Of a DNA stretch of 24,275 nt, positions 1-6,493 are shown piece after piece. Within the stretch, counting starts at the first letter, position 1. Every line of letters begins with the position of its first letter. A program made the translations under genes and the position numbers. Source of the DNA: a virus; the IMG/VR virus record IMGVR_UViG_3300027971_000217, positions 1 through 24,275 of that record. One strand, given 5' to 3'. Under the pieces are notes generated by a model. It had not been told where the DNA came from, made no database searches, and was given only the letters and a program-made list of their open reading frames with translations.

Positions 1-2
1 AT

Positions 3-365
3 TTACAAAATCCACATCATTCTGTATTCAACAGCAGTTTCATGTGGTGGAATGTGAGTAATTTTTCTCGCATATGGGATCAGTTCTCTCAAGGCGATAT
101 TGCCCAACTGACCAAAAACAATCAAGGCGATCAGGATTACATCACCAAATCCATCAATATCAATCAACGTAGATTTTTTGAAGATCGACTGTTTCAAAGT
201 TTTAGATGGCAATGCCTGGACGGCGGATATAATTTCCAACGGCGCCAGCCACGAGCACCCGGCACTGGTGTGAAGATTGCCCCGGATACTGCGGTGGTGG
301 TGTTCCACGGCATGCCCAAACCGCATCAAATATCCGATCCTGCTATTGCACAATTATGGCGCTGA
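3..365 (+). CDS. glycosyltransferase-like protein, C-terminal part (5' truncated by window edge)
   Basis: The frame is open from the first base of the window, so this is the end of a longer gene and the internal ATG at 42 is probably not its start. The visible 120 residues contain an FNSSFMWW segment, a QGDQDYI segment and, near the end, VVVFHGMPKPHQ. This order (NSS, GDQD, FHGxPKP) resembles the C-terminal half of a group of phage and bacterial proteins related to nucleotide-sugar glycosyltransferases, where the FHG-P-P segment closes the active-site region. The sugar donor and acceptor cannot be read from the sequence. The role may be glycosylation of virion proteins, DNA or host surface, which is inference. 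The family call rests on motif recall, not a search. Confidence 0.55.
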   Translation, partial: LQNPHHSVFNSSFMWWNVSNFSRIWDQFSQGDIAQLTKNNQGDQDYITKSININQRRFFEDRLFQSFRWQCLDGGYNFQRRQPRAPGTGVKIAPDTAVVVFHGMPKPHQISDPAIAQLWR

Positions 366-448
366 TCAGAACTATCTAAACACAGTGATTTTCGCAAACA
401 ATCGCAGATTTTTAGACGAACGCCGTAATAAAATCTCACTGGGTCTGC

Positions 449-456
449 CATAAATA
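449..456 (+). promoter_or_regulatory. T4-type late promoter (CATAAATA)
   Basis: One mismatch to the T4 late consensus TATAAATA. If the last A is at -6 as in T4, transcription starts near 462. That gives a 13-base leader carrying GGAGG at 463-467 before the ATG at 475. Only position and similarity to the other late motifs in the window support it. Confidence 0.6.
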
Positions 457-474
457 CAGCATGGAGGATAAATC

Positions 475-1044
475 ATGGTTCAGAGAATAGTCAAATTGAT
501 AGGTAGTGCATATGCCATCAGTGGCGATCTACATGTGCAAGCAACATACAATGGGGCAGAAATCTTGAATGGTCCGGTCACTACCACTGTGACAGACGTG
601 ATTCCTGATGTGGGACAATTACCTGCTCCGGCTTTGAACGAATTGGTCCTATTTGAAACCACAACAGATGCCACCGGGCAAATACCAGTTATCATCACTG
701 TGACCGGCGGCACTTTGTTTTTTACAAATTTCTGGATGAATTACACTGGATTCATTAAAGAGAGACAAGCAACCGATCCCGACACCCCTATCGACGCCAA
801 CGACCCCAGCACATATATCTGGGTAGTGACAGGGCAGTCCGATTCATACTATTCAGATCCAAATAACAATACTGCGGAAAGTGATGGCGTTTCAAATCTC
901 ACTAAAAATGGTGAACCTTGGGAGTGGCGTGTGAATGTCGGCGATCGAGTAGGTGATTGGACATATCCAATAGCCAGCGGCGAAACCGTGACCTTTGACT
1001 TTTTTGTAGATCCGGCAAAAGTAGCATTGGTGGTTCCTGATTAA
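475..1044 (+). CDS. putative late virion-associated beta-rich protein
   Basis: 189 aa. The ATG is chosen because GGAGG lies 7 bases upstream and a late-promoter motif lies just before that. The sequence is rich in Thr, Val, Asn and Gly and has few charged residues outside the middle, as expected for a beta-sandwich virion or adhesin domain. The segment around residues 70-95 (VTGGTLFFTNFWMNYTGF) suggests a carbohydrate-binding-type beta sandwich, but I cannot confirm the family. No signal peptide or membrane segment is visible. It is monocistronic, bounded by a late promoter and a strong terminator at 1061, which fits a late structural gene just before the early region begins. An accessory head or tail protein is possible; the function is unknown. 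Confidence 0.7.
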   Translation: MVQRIVKLIGSAYAISGDLHVQATYNGAEILNGPVTTTVTDVIPDVGQLPAPALNELVLFETTTDATGQIPVIITVTGGTLFFTNFWMNYTGFIKERQATDPDTPIDANDPSTYIWVVTGQSDSYYSDPNNNTAESDGVSNLTKNGEPWEWRVNVGDRVGDWTYPIASGETVTFDFFVDPAKVALVVPD

Positions 1045-1060
1045 TCACTACTCTGATACC

Positions 1061-1091
1061 AAAAACCCTACATGTTGTAGGGTTTTTTTTT
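1061..1091 (+). terminator. rho-independent terminator
   Basis: A 12-bp perfect stem (1061-1072 pairs with 1076-1087, core CCCTACA/TGTAGGG) with a 3-base TGT loop is followed by a run of T. It ends the late gene at 475-1044 and lies only 5 bases before the -35 box of the first early promoter, insulating late from early transcription. Confidence 0.92.
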
Positions 1092-1095
1092 GAGG

Positions 1096-1124
1096 TTGAC
1101 TTATATTACATTCTGCACTATAAT
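1096..1124 (+). promoter_or_regulatory. early sigma70-type promoter, leaderless start at 1131
   Basis: TTGACT (1096-1101), 17-bp spacer, TATAAT (1119-1124). The -10 box ends so that position +1 is 1131, exactly the A of an ATG that opens a 35-codon frame. Confidence 0.85.
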
Positions 1125-1130
1125 ATGCTC

Positions 1131-1238
1131 ATGTCAACAAAACAAGCACAGTTCAGCAACATTGCAACAAGAGTTGGAATAATCCAACTAAATTCGCAAT
1201 CGAAGTTGGAAAAAGATGCAACTAAACGGGTTGACTAA
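1131..1238 (+). CDS. small leaderless early protein, 35 aa
   Basis: The frame begins with ATG at the predicted transcription start of a near-consensus promoter and stops at TAA 1236-1238. It encodes a 35-residue hydrophilic, slightly basic peptide starting MSTKQAQFSN and ending EKDATKRVD, with no membrane segment and no Cys. There is no Shine-Dalgarno sequence and no room for one if the promoter is used as drawn, so translation would be leaderless. The stop codon overlaps the -35 box of the next promoter (1231-1236). No homologue is known to me. The alternative is that this is an untranslated leader of the AAA ATPase gene containing two imperfect AGTTGGAA...AACTAAA repeats. Confidence rests on promoter geometry repeated elsewhere in the window. 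Confidence 0.5.
   Translation: MSTKQAQFSNIATRVGIIQLNSQSKLEKDATKRVD
1172..1226 (+). repeat. imperfect direct repeat with internal inverted repeat
   Basis: The stretches 1172-1192 and 1204-1226 share AGTTGGAA at the left and AACTAAA at the right. The first copy is a perfect 7-bp inverted repeat (AGTTGGA/TCCAACT, loop ATAA). It may be an operator or RNA hairpin upstream of promoter 2, or incidental to the coding sequence of the small gene. Confidence 0.4.
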
Positions 1239-1259
1239 TAATGGGTATTTTGCTATAAT
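1231..1259 (+). promoter_or_regulatory. early sigma70-type promoter of the AAA ATPase gene
   Basis: TTGACT (1231-1236), 17-bp spacer, TATAAT (1254-1259) with a TGC extended -10. Predicted start is about 1266, giving a 39-base leader with AGGAG at 1292-1296 before the ATG at 1305. Unlike its upstream twin, this promoter makes a conventional leadered mRNA. Confidence 0.88.
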
Positions 1260-1304
1260 AACAGCTTAGTAAGTAAGTTCAACAGCACATTAGGAGCCAA
1301 CCAA

Positions 1305-2327
1305 ATGAGTGCAATTCGTATCGTACGCGGCGAGTATCGCGGCACAACTGTAAAAAACCAAAACTTTACACTAGTGTCAGGATTCCAGACTGGTGCCAAA
1401 GGTGGTTATGTGACCGTGCAAAATGACGGCACATTTCCCAACTGCCCTGCCACAATCCGCATCAAAGTTGATGCTATCTCTGACTACGAGATGATAAATG
1501 GAGACACTGTAGAAATGAACACATCTGCTCCTACTGCTAAGACAGTAGAGACTGAAGACGAAGCAATGACTCGTATCCGCGAGCGTTTTGAAATCCTTAC
1601 AGAAATGAGCAAAGCCTGCATTGGCGGCGACATCCGCGCAATGATCGTGTCGGGCCCGCCTGGCGTGGGCAAGAGCTACGGCGTTGAGCAAGAAATTGAA
1701 AAAGCCACACTGTTTGATCGTCTTGCAGGCAAACGATTGCGAGCTGAAGTTGTGAAAGGTTCGGCTACTCCTATTGGCCTGTATCAAACTCTGTACAAAT
1801 ACTCAGACGAGAATTGTGTGCTGGTGTTTGATGACTGTGACAGCATCCTGCTTGACGACGTGTGTTTGAACTTGCTGAAAGGTGCATTGGACTCGGGCAA
1901 GAAGCGTAAGATTTCTTGGTTGAGCGAGAGCTCGGCTCTGCGCCGCGAAGGCATCCCAGATCAGTTTGACTTCAAAGGCAGTGTGATCTTTATCACCAAC
2001 ATGAAGTTCGACAAGATGAAATCGCAGAAACTGCGTGATCACTTGGACGCTCTGCAAAGTCGTTGCCATTACTTGGACTTGACGCTGGACACTATGCGTG
2101 ACAAGATCTTGCGTATCAAACAGATTGCCAAAGACGGTGTGTTGTTTGAAGGCTACGACTTTGAACCCGAAACTCAAGACAGCATCTTTGAGTTTATGGA
2201 AACCAACCAGACTCGTTTGCGTGAAATGAGCCTGCGTATGGCGCTGAAGATTGCTGATTTGCGTAAGCTGAGTCCCGGTAACTGGAAACGCCTGTCTGAG
2301 ACCACTTGCATGAAGGTAGCAGACTAA
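1305..2327 (+). CDS. AAA-family ATPase, early
   Basis: 340 aa. Walker A is GPPGVGKS at residues 117-124 and Walker B is CVLVFDDCD at 171-179; a sensor-1-like FITN follows near residue 230. The first 70 or so residues form a separate beta-rich N-terminal domain. Single-domain AAA ATPases of this layout occur in many T4-like environmental phages, but the substrate is unknown. The ATG is set by AGGAG 8 bases upstream. Transcription comes from the promoter at 1231 and possibly also from 1096. The next small gene starts one base after this stop codon, suggesting coupled translation. Its position at the head of the early region, before replication and recombination genes, suggests a role in takeover or DNA metabolism; that part is inference. 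Confidence 0.92.
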   Translation: MSAIRIVRGEYRGTTVKNQNFTLVSGFQTGAKGGYVTVQNDGTFPNCPATIRIKVDAISDYEMINGDTVEMNTSAPTAKTVETEDEAMTRIRERFEILTEMSKACIGGDIRAMIVSGPPGVGKSYGVEQEIEKATLFDRLAGKRLRAEVVKGSATPIGLYQTLYKYSDENCVLVFDDCDSILLDDVCLNLLKGALDSGKKRKISWLSESSALRREGIPDQFDFKGSVIFITNMKFDKMKSQKLRDHLDALQSRCHYLDLTLDTMRDKILRIKQIAKDGVLFEGYDFEPETQDSIFEFMETNQTRLREMSLRMALKIADLRKLSPGNWKRLSETTCMKVAD

Positions 2328-2328
2328 A

Positions 2329-2469
2329 ATGGAAGTGTCTATTGTGTGGATGCTGCTGAATGGTTGGTTTGCCAAGCATTGCTTTGAGGATGGCAGCACC
2401 ATGTCAGGATGGGTGTGTTTGTTTATCAGTGCCTATTATCTGGCCCGGGTGCTAGAGGCAGTTTTTTAA
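2329..2469 (+). CDS. small hydrophobic protein, 46 aa
   Basis: The ATG follows the AAA ATPase stop codon by one base, and the frame runs to TAA at 2467-2469. The peptide (MEVSIVWMLLNGWFAKHCFE... ending ARVLEAVF) has a hydrophobic N-terminal stretch, a short polar centre at about residues 15-25, then a second hydrophobic stretch (WVCLFISAYYLA, about 28-39). It looks like a small two-segment membrane protein or membrane-associated peptide. The only ribosome site visible is a weak AAGG 13 bases upstream, so translation is probably coupled to the ATPase gene. No family is recognised. It could regulate or anchor the ATPase, which is inference. A terminator follows at 2529. Confidence 0.6.
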   Translation: MEVSIVWMLLNGWFAKHCFEDGSTMSGWVCLFISAYYLARVLEAVF

Positions 2470-2495
2470 AGTCATGGCGTTACAGTCAATGAAAC

Positions 2496-2523
2496 GTTCG
2501 GGATAGGTTGGCTCCGCCCGAAC
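2496..2523 (+). other. stem-loop GTTCGGG / CCCGAAC upstream of terminator
   Basis: A perfect 7-bp stem (2496-2502 with 2517-2523) has a 14-base loop that could pair further (GG/CC). It is not followed by a T-run. It precedes the true terminator by 5 bases, so the early transcript would end in two stacked hairpins. It could protect the 3' end or be part of a small structured RNA. Confidence 0.4.
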
Positions 2524-2528
2524 TTTAT

Positions 2529-2555
2529 AACAGGCACTTAGGTGCCTGTTTTTTT
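2529..2555 (+). terminator. rho-independent terminator
   Basis: A 9-bp perfect stem (AACAGGCAC / GTGCCTGTT, 2529-2537 with 2542-2550), TTAG loop, then a T-run. Its T-run supplies the first bases of the -35 box (TTGACT at 2554) of the next promoter. Confidence 0.92.
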
Positions 2556-2582
2556 GACTTTTGTTTGCGATAAGTATATACT
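2554..2582 (+). promoter_or_regulatory. early sigma70-type promoter, leaderless or nearly so
   Basis: TTGACT (2554-2559), 17-bp spacer, TATACT (2577-2582). The predicted start (2588-2589) coincides with the ATG at 2588. No Shine-Dalgarno sequence is present. Confidence 0.82.
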
Positions 2583-2587
2583 GAACT

Positions 2588-3454
2588 ATGACCAGTGAAT
2601 ATCTTATCATCACATTAGGCAAAGATCACAGCACAGAATTAAAGTTTCGTATTAGGCCAACGGCATTATCAGAGTTATGGCTTGATCGAATGCAACAAAG
2701 ATATCCGTATCCATTGGATCATGCAGATAGATTTTATGGGTTTGATGATCCAGCAAAAGAAAAATCTCGTGCAACAAGCATGATACAAAACTGTATCAAC
2801 ATCATAAACACCCACGAACACATAATCGAACGTGAATTTGAATACACTCAAGATTGTCTCAACTACCTACATAATATATTTGAAAAATATCATGGGTTAT
2901 TGGATCAGCAAACATCCGACTATTGGTTGAGAGCACCCGAACAGGTACGAGTGGCATTAGCAGAACTAAATCTTGCAGTACATAGATGTGAGGATGCAGC
3001 AGGACTGCCTTTACCAAGGATGGTATGCACATGGTTTGGATTACCTAAGACTCACTGTTTGTCTAAAGAACTCCAACGTGAGTACGGAGAGACTTTGATA
3101 AAGTTTGGCACAGTTTATCTCAACTATTGCGAGATAGGAAAAACAGTTGATGATCTAGCATACGACAATGATATGTACATAAGCGACGAGGCATTTCGGC
3201 CATTTGGCCACTATAGTGCCGATTTCAATGTGGCATTTCATGACCGAGATCCTACTGAAAGATATCCGCAAATACAAAATTATATAGAGCAACATAGTGA
3301 TTTTTTTCTTGCAAAAGGAATCACGAGTGTGTATAATATACAAGCACAACCACTTTATTTTCCCGTGGCGGACCTGGAATATTCTGGAGATCAGATAGAT
3401 CTGATTCAGCAGATAAGAGATCAACAGTTTGTGCGTGAAGTAAAATTACAATGA
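2588..3454 (+). CDS. conserved-type phage protein of unknown function, early
   Basis: 288 aa, acidic and mainly helical in character. The first residues (MTSEYLIITLGKDHSTELKF) look like a beta-strand pair, followed by a long helical region rich in His, Glu and aromatic residues (about 60-150), then a FGLPKT segment near residue 155. No signal peptide, membrane segment or known catalytic motif is evident. The ATG at 2588 is retained because no other start precedes the ordered N-terminus; it lies at the predicted transcription start, so the mRNA is probably leaderless. The 3' end overlaps the UvsW gene by ATGA, indicating coupling. By eye it is more A+T-rich than its neighbours. Function unknown. 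Confidence 0.85.
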   Translation: MTSEYLIITLGKDHSTELKFRIRPTALSELWLDRMQQRYPYPLDHADRFYGFDDPAKEKSRATSMIQNCINIINTHEHIIEREFEYTQDCLNYLHNIFEKYHGLLDQQTSDYWLRAPEQVRVALAELNLAVHRCEDAAGLPLPRMVCTWFGLPKTHCLSKELQREYGETLIKFGTVYLNYCEIGKTVDDLAYDNDMYISDEAFRPFGHYSADFNVAFHDRDPTERYPQIQNYIEQHSDFFLAKGITSVYNIQAQPLYFPVADLEYSGDQIDLIQQIRDQQFVREVKLQ

Positions 3455-4920
3455 AACAATGTACAATACAAATCAATGACGAAGTGAATATCAAAATTGA
3501 AGGTCTGGATCTTGATGCTCGCAAAGCTCTAGTCAAAGCATTCAAATACGATATTCCATACGCACGATATCTGCCGGCAGTGAGACTGGGACGATGGGAT
3601 GGCAAGGTATCTTATTTCCAACTGGGCGGCAGCACATACGTCAATCTACTGCCGGACATTATTCCGCTGTTGGAACGATTTGACTACGATATTGAATTGG
3701 ATGATCGTAGAGAGTACTCAACCACGTTTGAGTTTGCCCAAGTGACAGAACAAAGCTACAGCGATCGACTGTGGCCCAAGAACCATCCTGCAGAAGGACA
3801 GCCCATCCTGTTGCGTGATTATCAAGTGGAGATCATCAACAACTTTTTAACCAATCCACAATGCATACAAGAAGTGGCCACAGGTGCTGGCAAGACCATC
3901 ATGACAGCAGCATTGAGTGATGCTGTGAGTCGATATGGTCGTAGTATTGTTATCGTGCCTAACAAAAGTCTTGTGACACAGACAGAAAAAGATTACATCA
4001 ACATGGGATTGGATGTGGGTGTGTATTTTGGCGACAGAAAAGAATACGGCCGTATGCACACAATCTGCACATGGCAAAGCCTAAACAATCTCATGAAGAA
4101 CACCAAGAACGGCATAGGTGATTGTACCATCCAGGAGTTTATTGAAGATGTGGTCTGTGTGATAGTGGATGAGGTGCATATGGCCAAAGCAGATGCACTC
4201 AAAACTCTGCTGACAGGCGTGATGTCTAGAGTGCCAATTCGATGGGGATTGACCGGCACCGTGCCAAAAGAACTGTTTGAGAGCCAAGCACTATTGGTCA
4301 GTCTAGGTCCAGTGATCAGCAGACTGTCAGCAAGCACATTGCAGGATGCTGGTGTGCTAGCCAACTGCCATGTGAATATAGTGCAACTGGTGGATCATGT
4401 GGAGTACGCAGACTATCAAGCAGAGCTAAAATATCTATTGGAAGAATCTGGCAGACTAGACACCATGGCATCGCTTATACAGCGTGTGAATGAAACAGGC
4501 AATACACTAGTGTTAGTTGATAGAACAGAATGCGGTCGCCAGCTGGTAGAACGACTGGGAGAGCATGCAGTATTTGTATCCGGGGCTACCAAAGCCAAAG
4601 TACGTCAAGAAGAATATGATGAGATTGCTGTGAGTGATGGCAAGATCATCGTGGCCACATATGGTGTGGCTGCTGTGGGTATCAACATACCACGTATCTT
4701 TAACCTTGTGCTAATCGAGCCGGGCAAGAGTTTCGTGCGTGTGATCCAGAGTATTGGGCGTGGTATCCGCAAAGCCGAAGACAAGGATCATGTGCAGATA
4801 TGGGATATCACATCAACATGCAAGTTCGCTAGACGACATCTAAACAAACGAAAGGTGTTCTACAAAGAGGCCAACTATCCATTCACTGCCGAAAAACTGG
4901 AATGGATGAAGATATCTTGA
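3451..4920 (+). CDS. uvsW: UvsW-type superfamily 2 DNA/RNA helicase
   Basis: 489 aa, close to the 503 aa of T4 UvsW. It has the UvsW-type N-terminal domain (RYLPAVRLGRWDGKVSYF, residues 39-56), a Q-like motif LRDYQVEIINNFL (121-133), motif I ATGAGKT (143-149), motif II DEVH (240-243), motif III GLTGT (266-270) and motif VI QSIGRGIRKA (433-442). All catalytic motifs are intact. UvsW of T4 unwinds branched DNA and R-loops and helps switch from origin-dependent to recombination-dependent replication. The start overlaps the upstream stop (ATGA), so translation is coupled to the unknown 288-aa protein. The last bases of the gene carry the -35 box of the next promoter. Confidence 0.95.
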   Translation: MKQCTIQINDEVNIKIEGLDLDARKALVKAFKYDIPYARYLPAVRLGRWDGKVSYFQLGGSTYVNLLPDIIPLLERFDYDIELDDRREYSTTFEFAQVTEQSYSDRLWPKNHPAEGQPILLRDYQVEIINNFLTNPQCIQEVATGAGKTIMTAALSDAVSRYGRSIVIVPNKSLVTQTEKDYINMGLDVGVYFGDRKEYGRMHTICTWQSLNNLMKNTKNGIGDCTIQEFIEDVVCVIVDEVHMAKADALKTLLTGVMSRVPIRWGLTGTVPKELFESQALLVSLGPVISRLSASTLQDAGVLANCHVNIVQLVDHVEYADYQAELKYLLEESGRLDTMASLIQRVNETGNTLVLVDRTECGRQLVERLGEHAVFVSGATKAKVRQEEYDEIAVSDGKIIVATYGVAAVGINIPRIFNLVLIEPGKSFVRVIQSIGRGIRKAEDKDHVQIWDITSTCKFARRHLNKRKVFYKEANYPFTAEKLEWMKIS

Positions 4921-4945
4921 CATTGGCAAGATATCCAACTATACT
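4917..4945 (+). promoter_or_regulatory. early sigma70-type promoter, leaderless start at 4952
   Basis: Consensus TTGACA (4917-4922), exact 17-bp spacer, TATACT (4940-4945). With -10 at -12 to -7, +1 is 4952, the A of the ATG. The -35 box overlaps the uvsW stop codon. Confidence 0.87.
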
Positions 4946-4951
4946 ACACAC

Positions 4952-5452
4952 ATGCGAATACTAACCTTAGACAATAGCTTTTATGACCTAGATCACTTGC
5001 CCGACGAAGTCGATGATATGAGATTTGCCATCTTGGATAACTCGGATCCCAAAGATCCAGACTATCATTTTATACCACTCATATTCCTGGAAAGTTTTAA
5101 TGCACCTGCATTGGTATTAAGGATAGGCGATGCCACTATCAAGATGCCCATGGATTGGCAGATCCTAATCGGTGAGCCCGACGTGGGTGACCTTGAAGTG
5201 CTGCCACTCACCAGCATAAATGATCGTGGCTTCAAGGTATTCCAATTCAATCCGCTGACCAGTTTCCGTCCCAGCTTTCCAGACATTGAAATCTTGGATG
5301 TGTATCACGAAGTGAATTGGTTTGCACCCAAACTCAAAAATGGCCAGCTGCTGGCAGTGCCCTTGAACGACGACGCAGAACCCGATTGTGTGTATTTTGT
5401 CAAAGACATCAGCCGCAACTGCGAAATAGTGGATTACAACAAGGCCTGGTAA
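4952..5452 (+). CDS. conserved-type phage protein of unknown function, leaderless early gene
   Basis: 166 aa, acidic and globular, with alternating short strands (MRILTLDNSFYDLDHL at the start) and many aromatic and proline residues (PLTSINDRGF near 88-97, NPLTSFRPSFPDIEI near 102-116). No membrane segment, Cys cluster or enzyme motif is seen. The ATG lies exactly at the predicted start of a consensus promoter and has no Shine-Dalgarno sequence, so the message is probably leaderless. It opens a tightly coupled operon: its TAA shares a base with the next ATG. I recognise the sequence type as recurrent in environmental T4-like phages but know no function. Confidence 0.87.
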   Translation: MRILTLDNSFYDLDHLPDEVDDMRFAILDNSDPKDPDYHFIPLIFLESFNAPALVLRIGDATIKMPMDWQILIGEPDVGDLEVLPLTSINDRGFKVFQFNPLTSFRPSFPDIEILDVYHEVNWFAPKLKNGQLLAVPLNDDAEPDCVYFVKDISRNCEIVDYNKAW

Positions 5453-5751
5453 TGGGACAGCTCAAGCCCGGAGCCACATTGATATATGAACGGGTGGATG
5501 ACACGGTGTATCAGCGCGAAGCAGGAGCCGATCCCAACACAAGAGTGGAAATAGGATACGATTACGACATACACGAAGAACGTCGCGACTCAGACATACG
5601 GGCAGGAATGAAAAATCGACGCGATGGGATCATGGAAGACAAACTATGGGGCAACATACGCAGAGCTGCACGGACAAATCCCACTTTACAAGATATTCTA
5701 GATCATGCTATAATGGTGTATCATTTGACTCAGACTGAAAAATCACCATGA
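5452..5751 (+). CDS. small phage protein with NPxLQDxLDxxxxxYxLT C-terminal motif (copy 1)
   Basis: 99 aa. The start is the ATG in TAATG (5451-5454), with AAGG 7 bases upstream. An upstream in-frame Met at 5317 is rejected because it lies inside the previous gene. The first 25 residues (MGQLKPGATLIYERVDDTVY) form a distinct strand-rich part. The C-terminal 30 residues, IRRAARTNPTLQDILDHAIMVYHLT, are an amphipathic helix pair matching the C-terminus of the next gene. Function is unknown; the shared helix may be a docking or dimerisation module. Confidence 0.8.
   Translation: MGQLKPGATLIYERVDDTVYQREAGADPNTRVEIGYDYDIHEERRDSDIRAGMKNRRDGIMEDKLWGNIRRAARTNPTLQDILDHAIMVYHLTQTEKSP
5685..5714 (+). promoter_or_regulatory. 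possible internal sigma70-type promoter
   Basis: TTTACA (5685-5690), 18-bp spacer, TATAAT (5709-5714) with a TGC extended -10. It lies inside the coding sequence for the conserved LQDILDHAIM motif, so it may be coincidental. The predicted start near 5721 would give a 27-base leader for the gene at 5748. Confidence 0.35.
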
Positions 5752-6050
5752 AAAAGATCATCAATCCTATAGCTGCTGACCGGTATCTAGACCAATGGAA
5801 AGACCTGTGGCTTACCAAGGAGTATGAACCGGATGAATGGGAACGCACCAAATGGGAAAAATTGTGCGAAATGGAAGAATACAAAGAAATCCAAGAAAAA
5901 GTATATGAGCCTTACTATGAACTTGCCGGCGATGAATACCGACTATTCGAACAATGGCGGGACATAGTTGTGGCCGCTGAAATCAATCCTGCTTTACAAG
6001 ACCTACTGGATCAAGTTAAAATGATGTATAAGCTGACCAAGATCAAATAA
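5748..6050 (+). CDS. small phage protein, paralogous C-terminus (copy 2)
   Basis: 100 aa, beginning in an ATGA overlap with the upstream gene. It is very rich in Trp, Tyr and Glu in the first 70 residues (WKDLWLTKEYEPDEWERTKW), strongly acidic and probably helical. The C-terminus INPALQDLLDQVKMMYKLTK aligns position by position with NPTLQDILDHAIMVYHLTQT of the neighbour, so the two share a terminal domain with divergent N-termini. They probably arose by tandem duplication or domain shuffling. No enzymatic motif. Function unknown. Confidence 0.8.
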   Translation: MKKIINPIAADRYLDQWKDLWLTKEYEPDEWERTKWEKLCEMEEYKEIQEKVYEPYYELAGDEYRLFEQWRDIVVAAEINPALQDLLDQVKMMYKLTKIK

Positions 6051-6493
6051 TGGATAAACTAGATATCATAAATGAGATGCGTCAGCTGGACGCAAAGAAC
6101 CGTGACTTCTATGATGAACTCACCACCGAGGAACGAAAGAAATTCAGTATCTATCTCATGATACGTTGGGGCTCAGCAGTGGGCGGCAGTCAAGACATAC
6201 AAGAATATTATGTACAGAGCACCAATCACTATCTCAACAAAAACTTCTTTGACATAGCCAAGCATCCCAAACTGCAATGGCTGTGTGCAACTGCTGCAAG
6301 CCCGGGCATGGGAGTGATGAAACATAACTGGATTGCACCCAAGAAGAAAGAAGCAGGACTCAGTGCCAAACGCAAAGCCTTGATGACTATTTTCCCCACA
6401 TACAAAGATGATGAGATTGATGTGATGGCGCACCTGGTTACACAAAAAGAAATTGATGCTTATAACAAATCCAGTGGTAACGAAAAAAAATGA
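6050..6493 (+). CDS. unknown early protein, weakly clamp-loader-small-subunit (gp62)-like
   Basis: 147 aa, starting in a TAATG overlap (TAA 6048-6050, ATG 6050-6052). A helical N-terminus (MDKLDIINEMRQLDAKNRDF) is followed by RWGSAVGGSQDIQEYYVQST, then NKNFFDIAKHPKLQWL, then a Lys-rich stretch (IAPKKKEAGLSAKRK) and a terminal helix. The order (aligned N..L segment, hydrophobic helix, basic K-rich segment, acidic terminal helix) is reminiscent of the T4 gp62 clamp-loader small subunit of cyanophages, which is also short and poorly conserved. This is a weak resemblance judged by eye. The context of replication genes is compatible; unknown function is the safer label. Confidence 0.72.
   Translation: MDKLDIINEMRQLDAKNRDFYDELTTEERKKFSIYLMIRWGSAVGGSQDIQEYYVQSTNHYLNKNFFDIAKHPKLQWLCATAASPGMGVMKHNWIAPKKKEAGLSAKRKALMTIFPTYKDDEIDVMAHLVTQKEIDAYNKSSGNEKK

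Noticed and set aside
1803-2402. 199-codon minus-strand frame antisense to the AAA ATPase
   Set aside because: A shadow of a strongly coding plus-strand gene; no promoter or ribosome site.
5993-6022. TTTACA-N18-TAAAAT promoter-like pattern near the end of the 5748 gene
   Set aside because: It reproduces codons of the duplicated LQDLLDQ motif, so it probably reflects protein paralogy and not a promoter.
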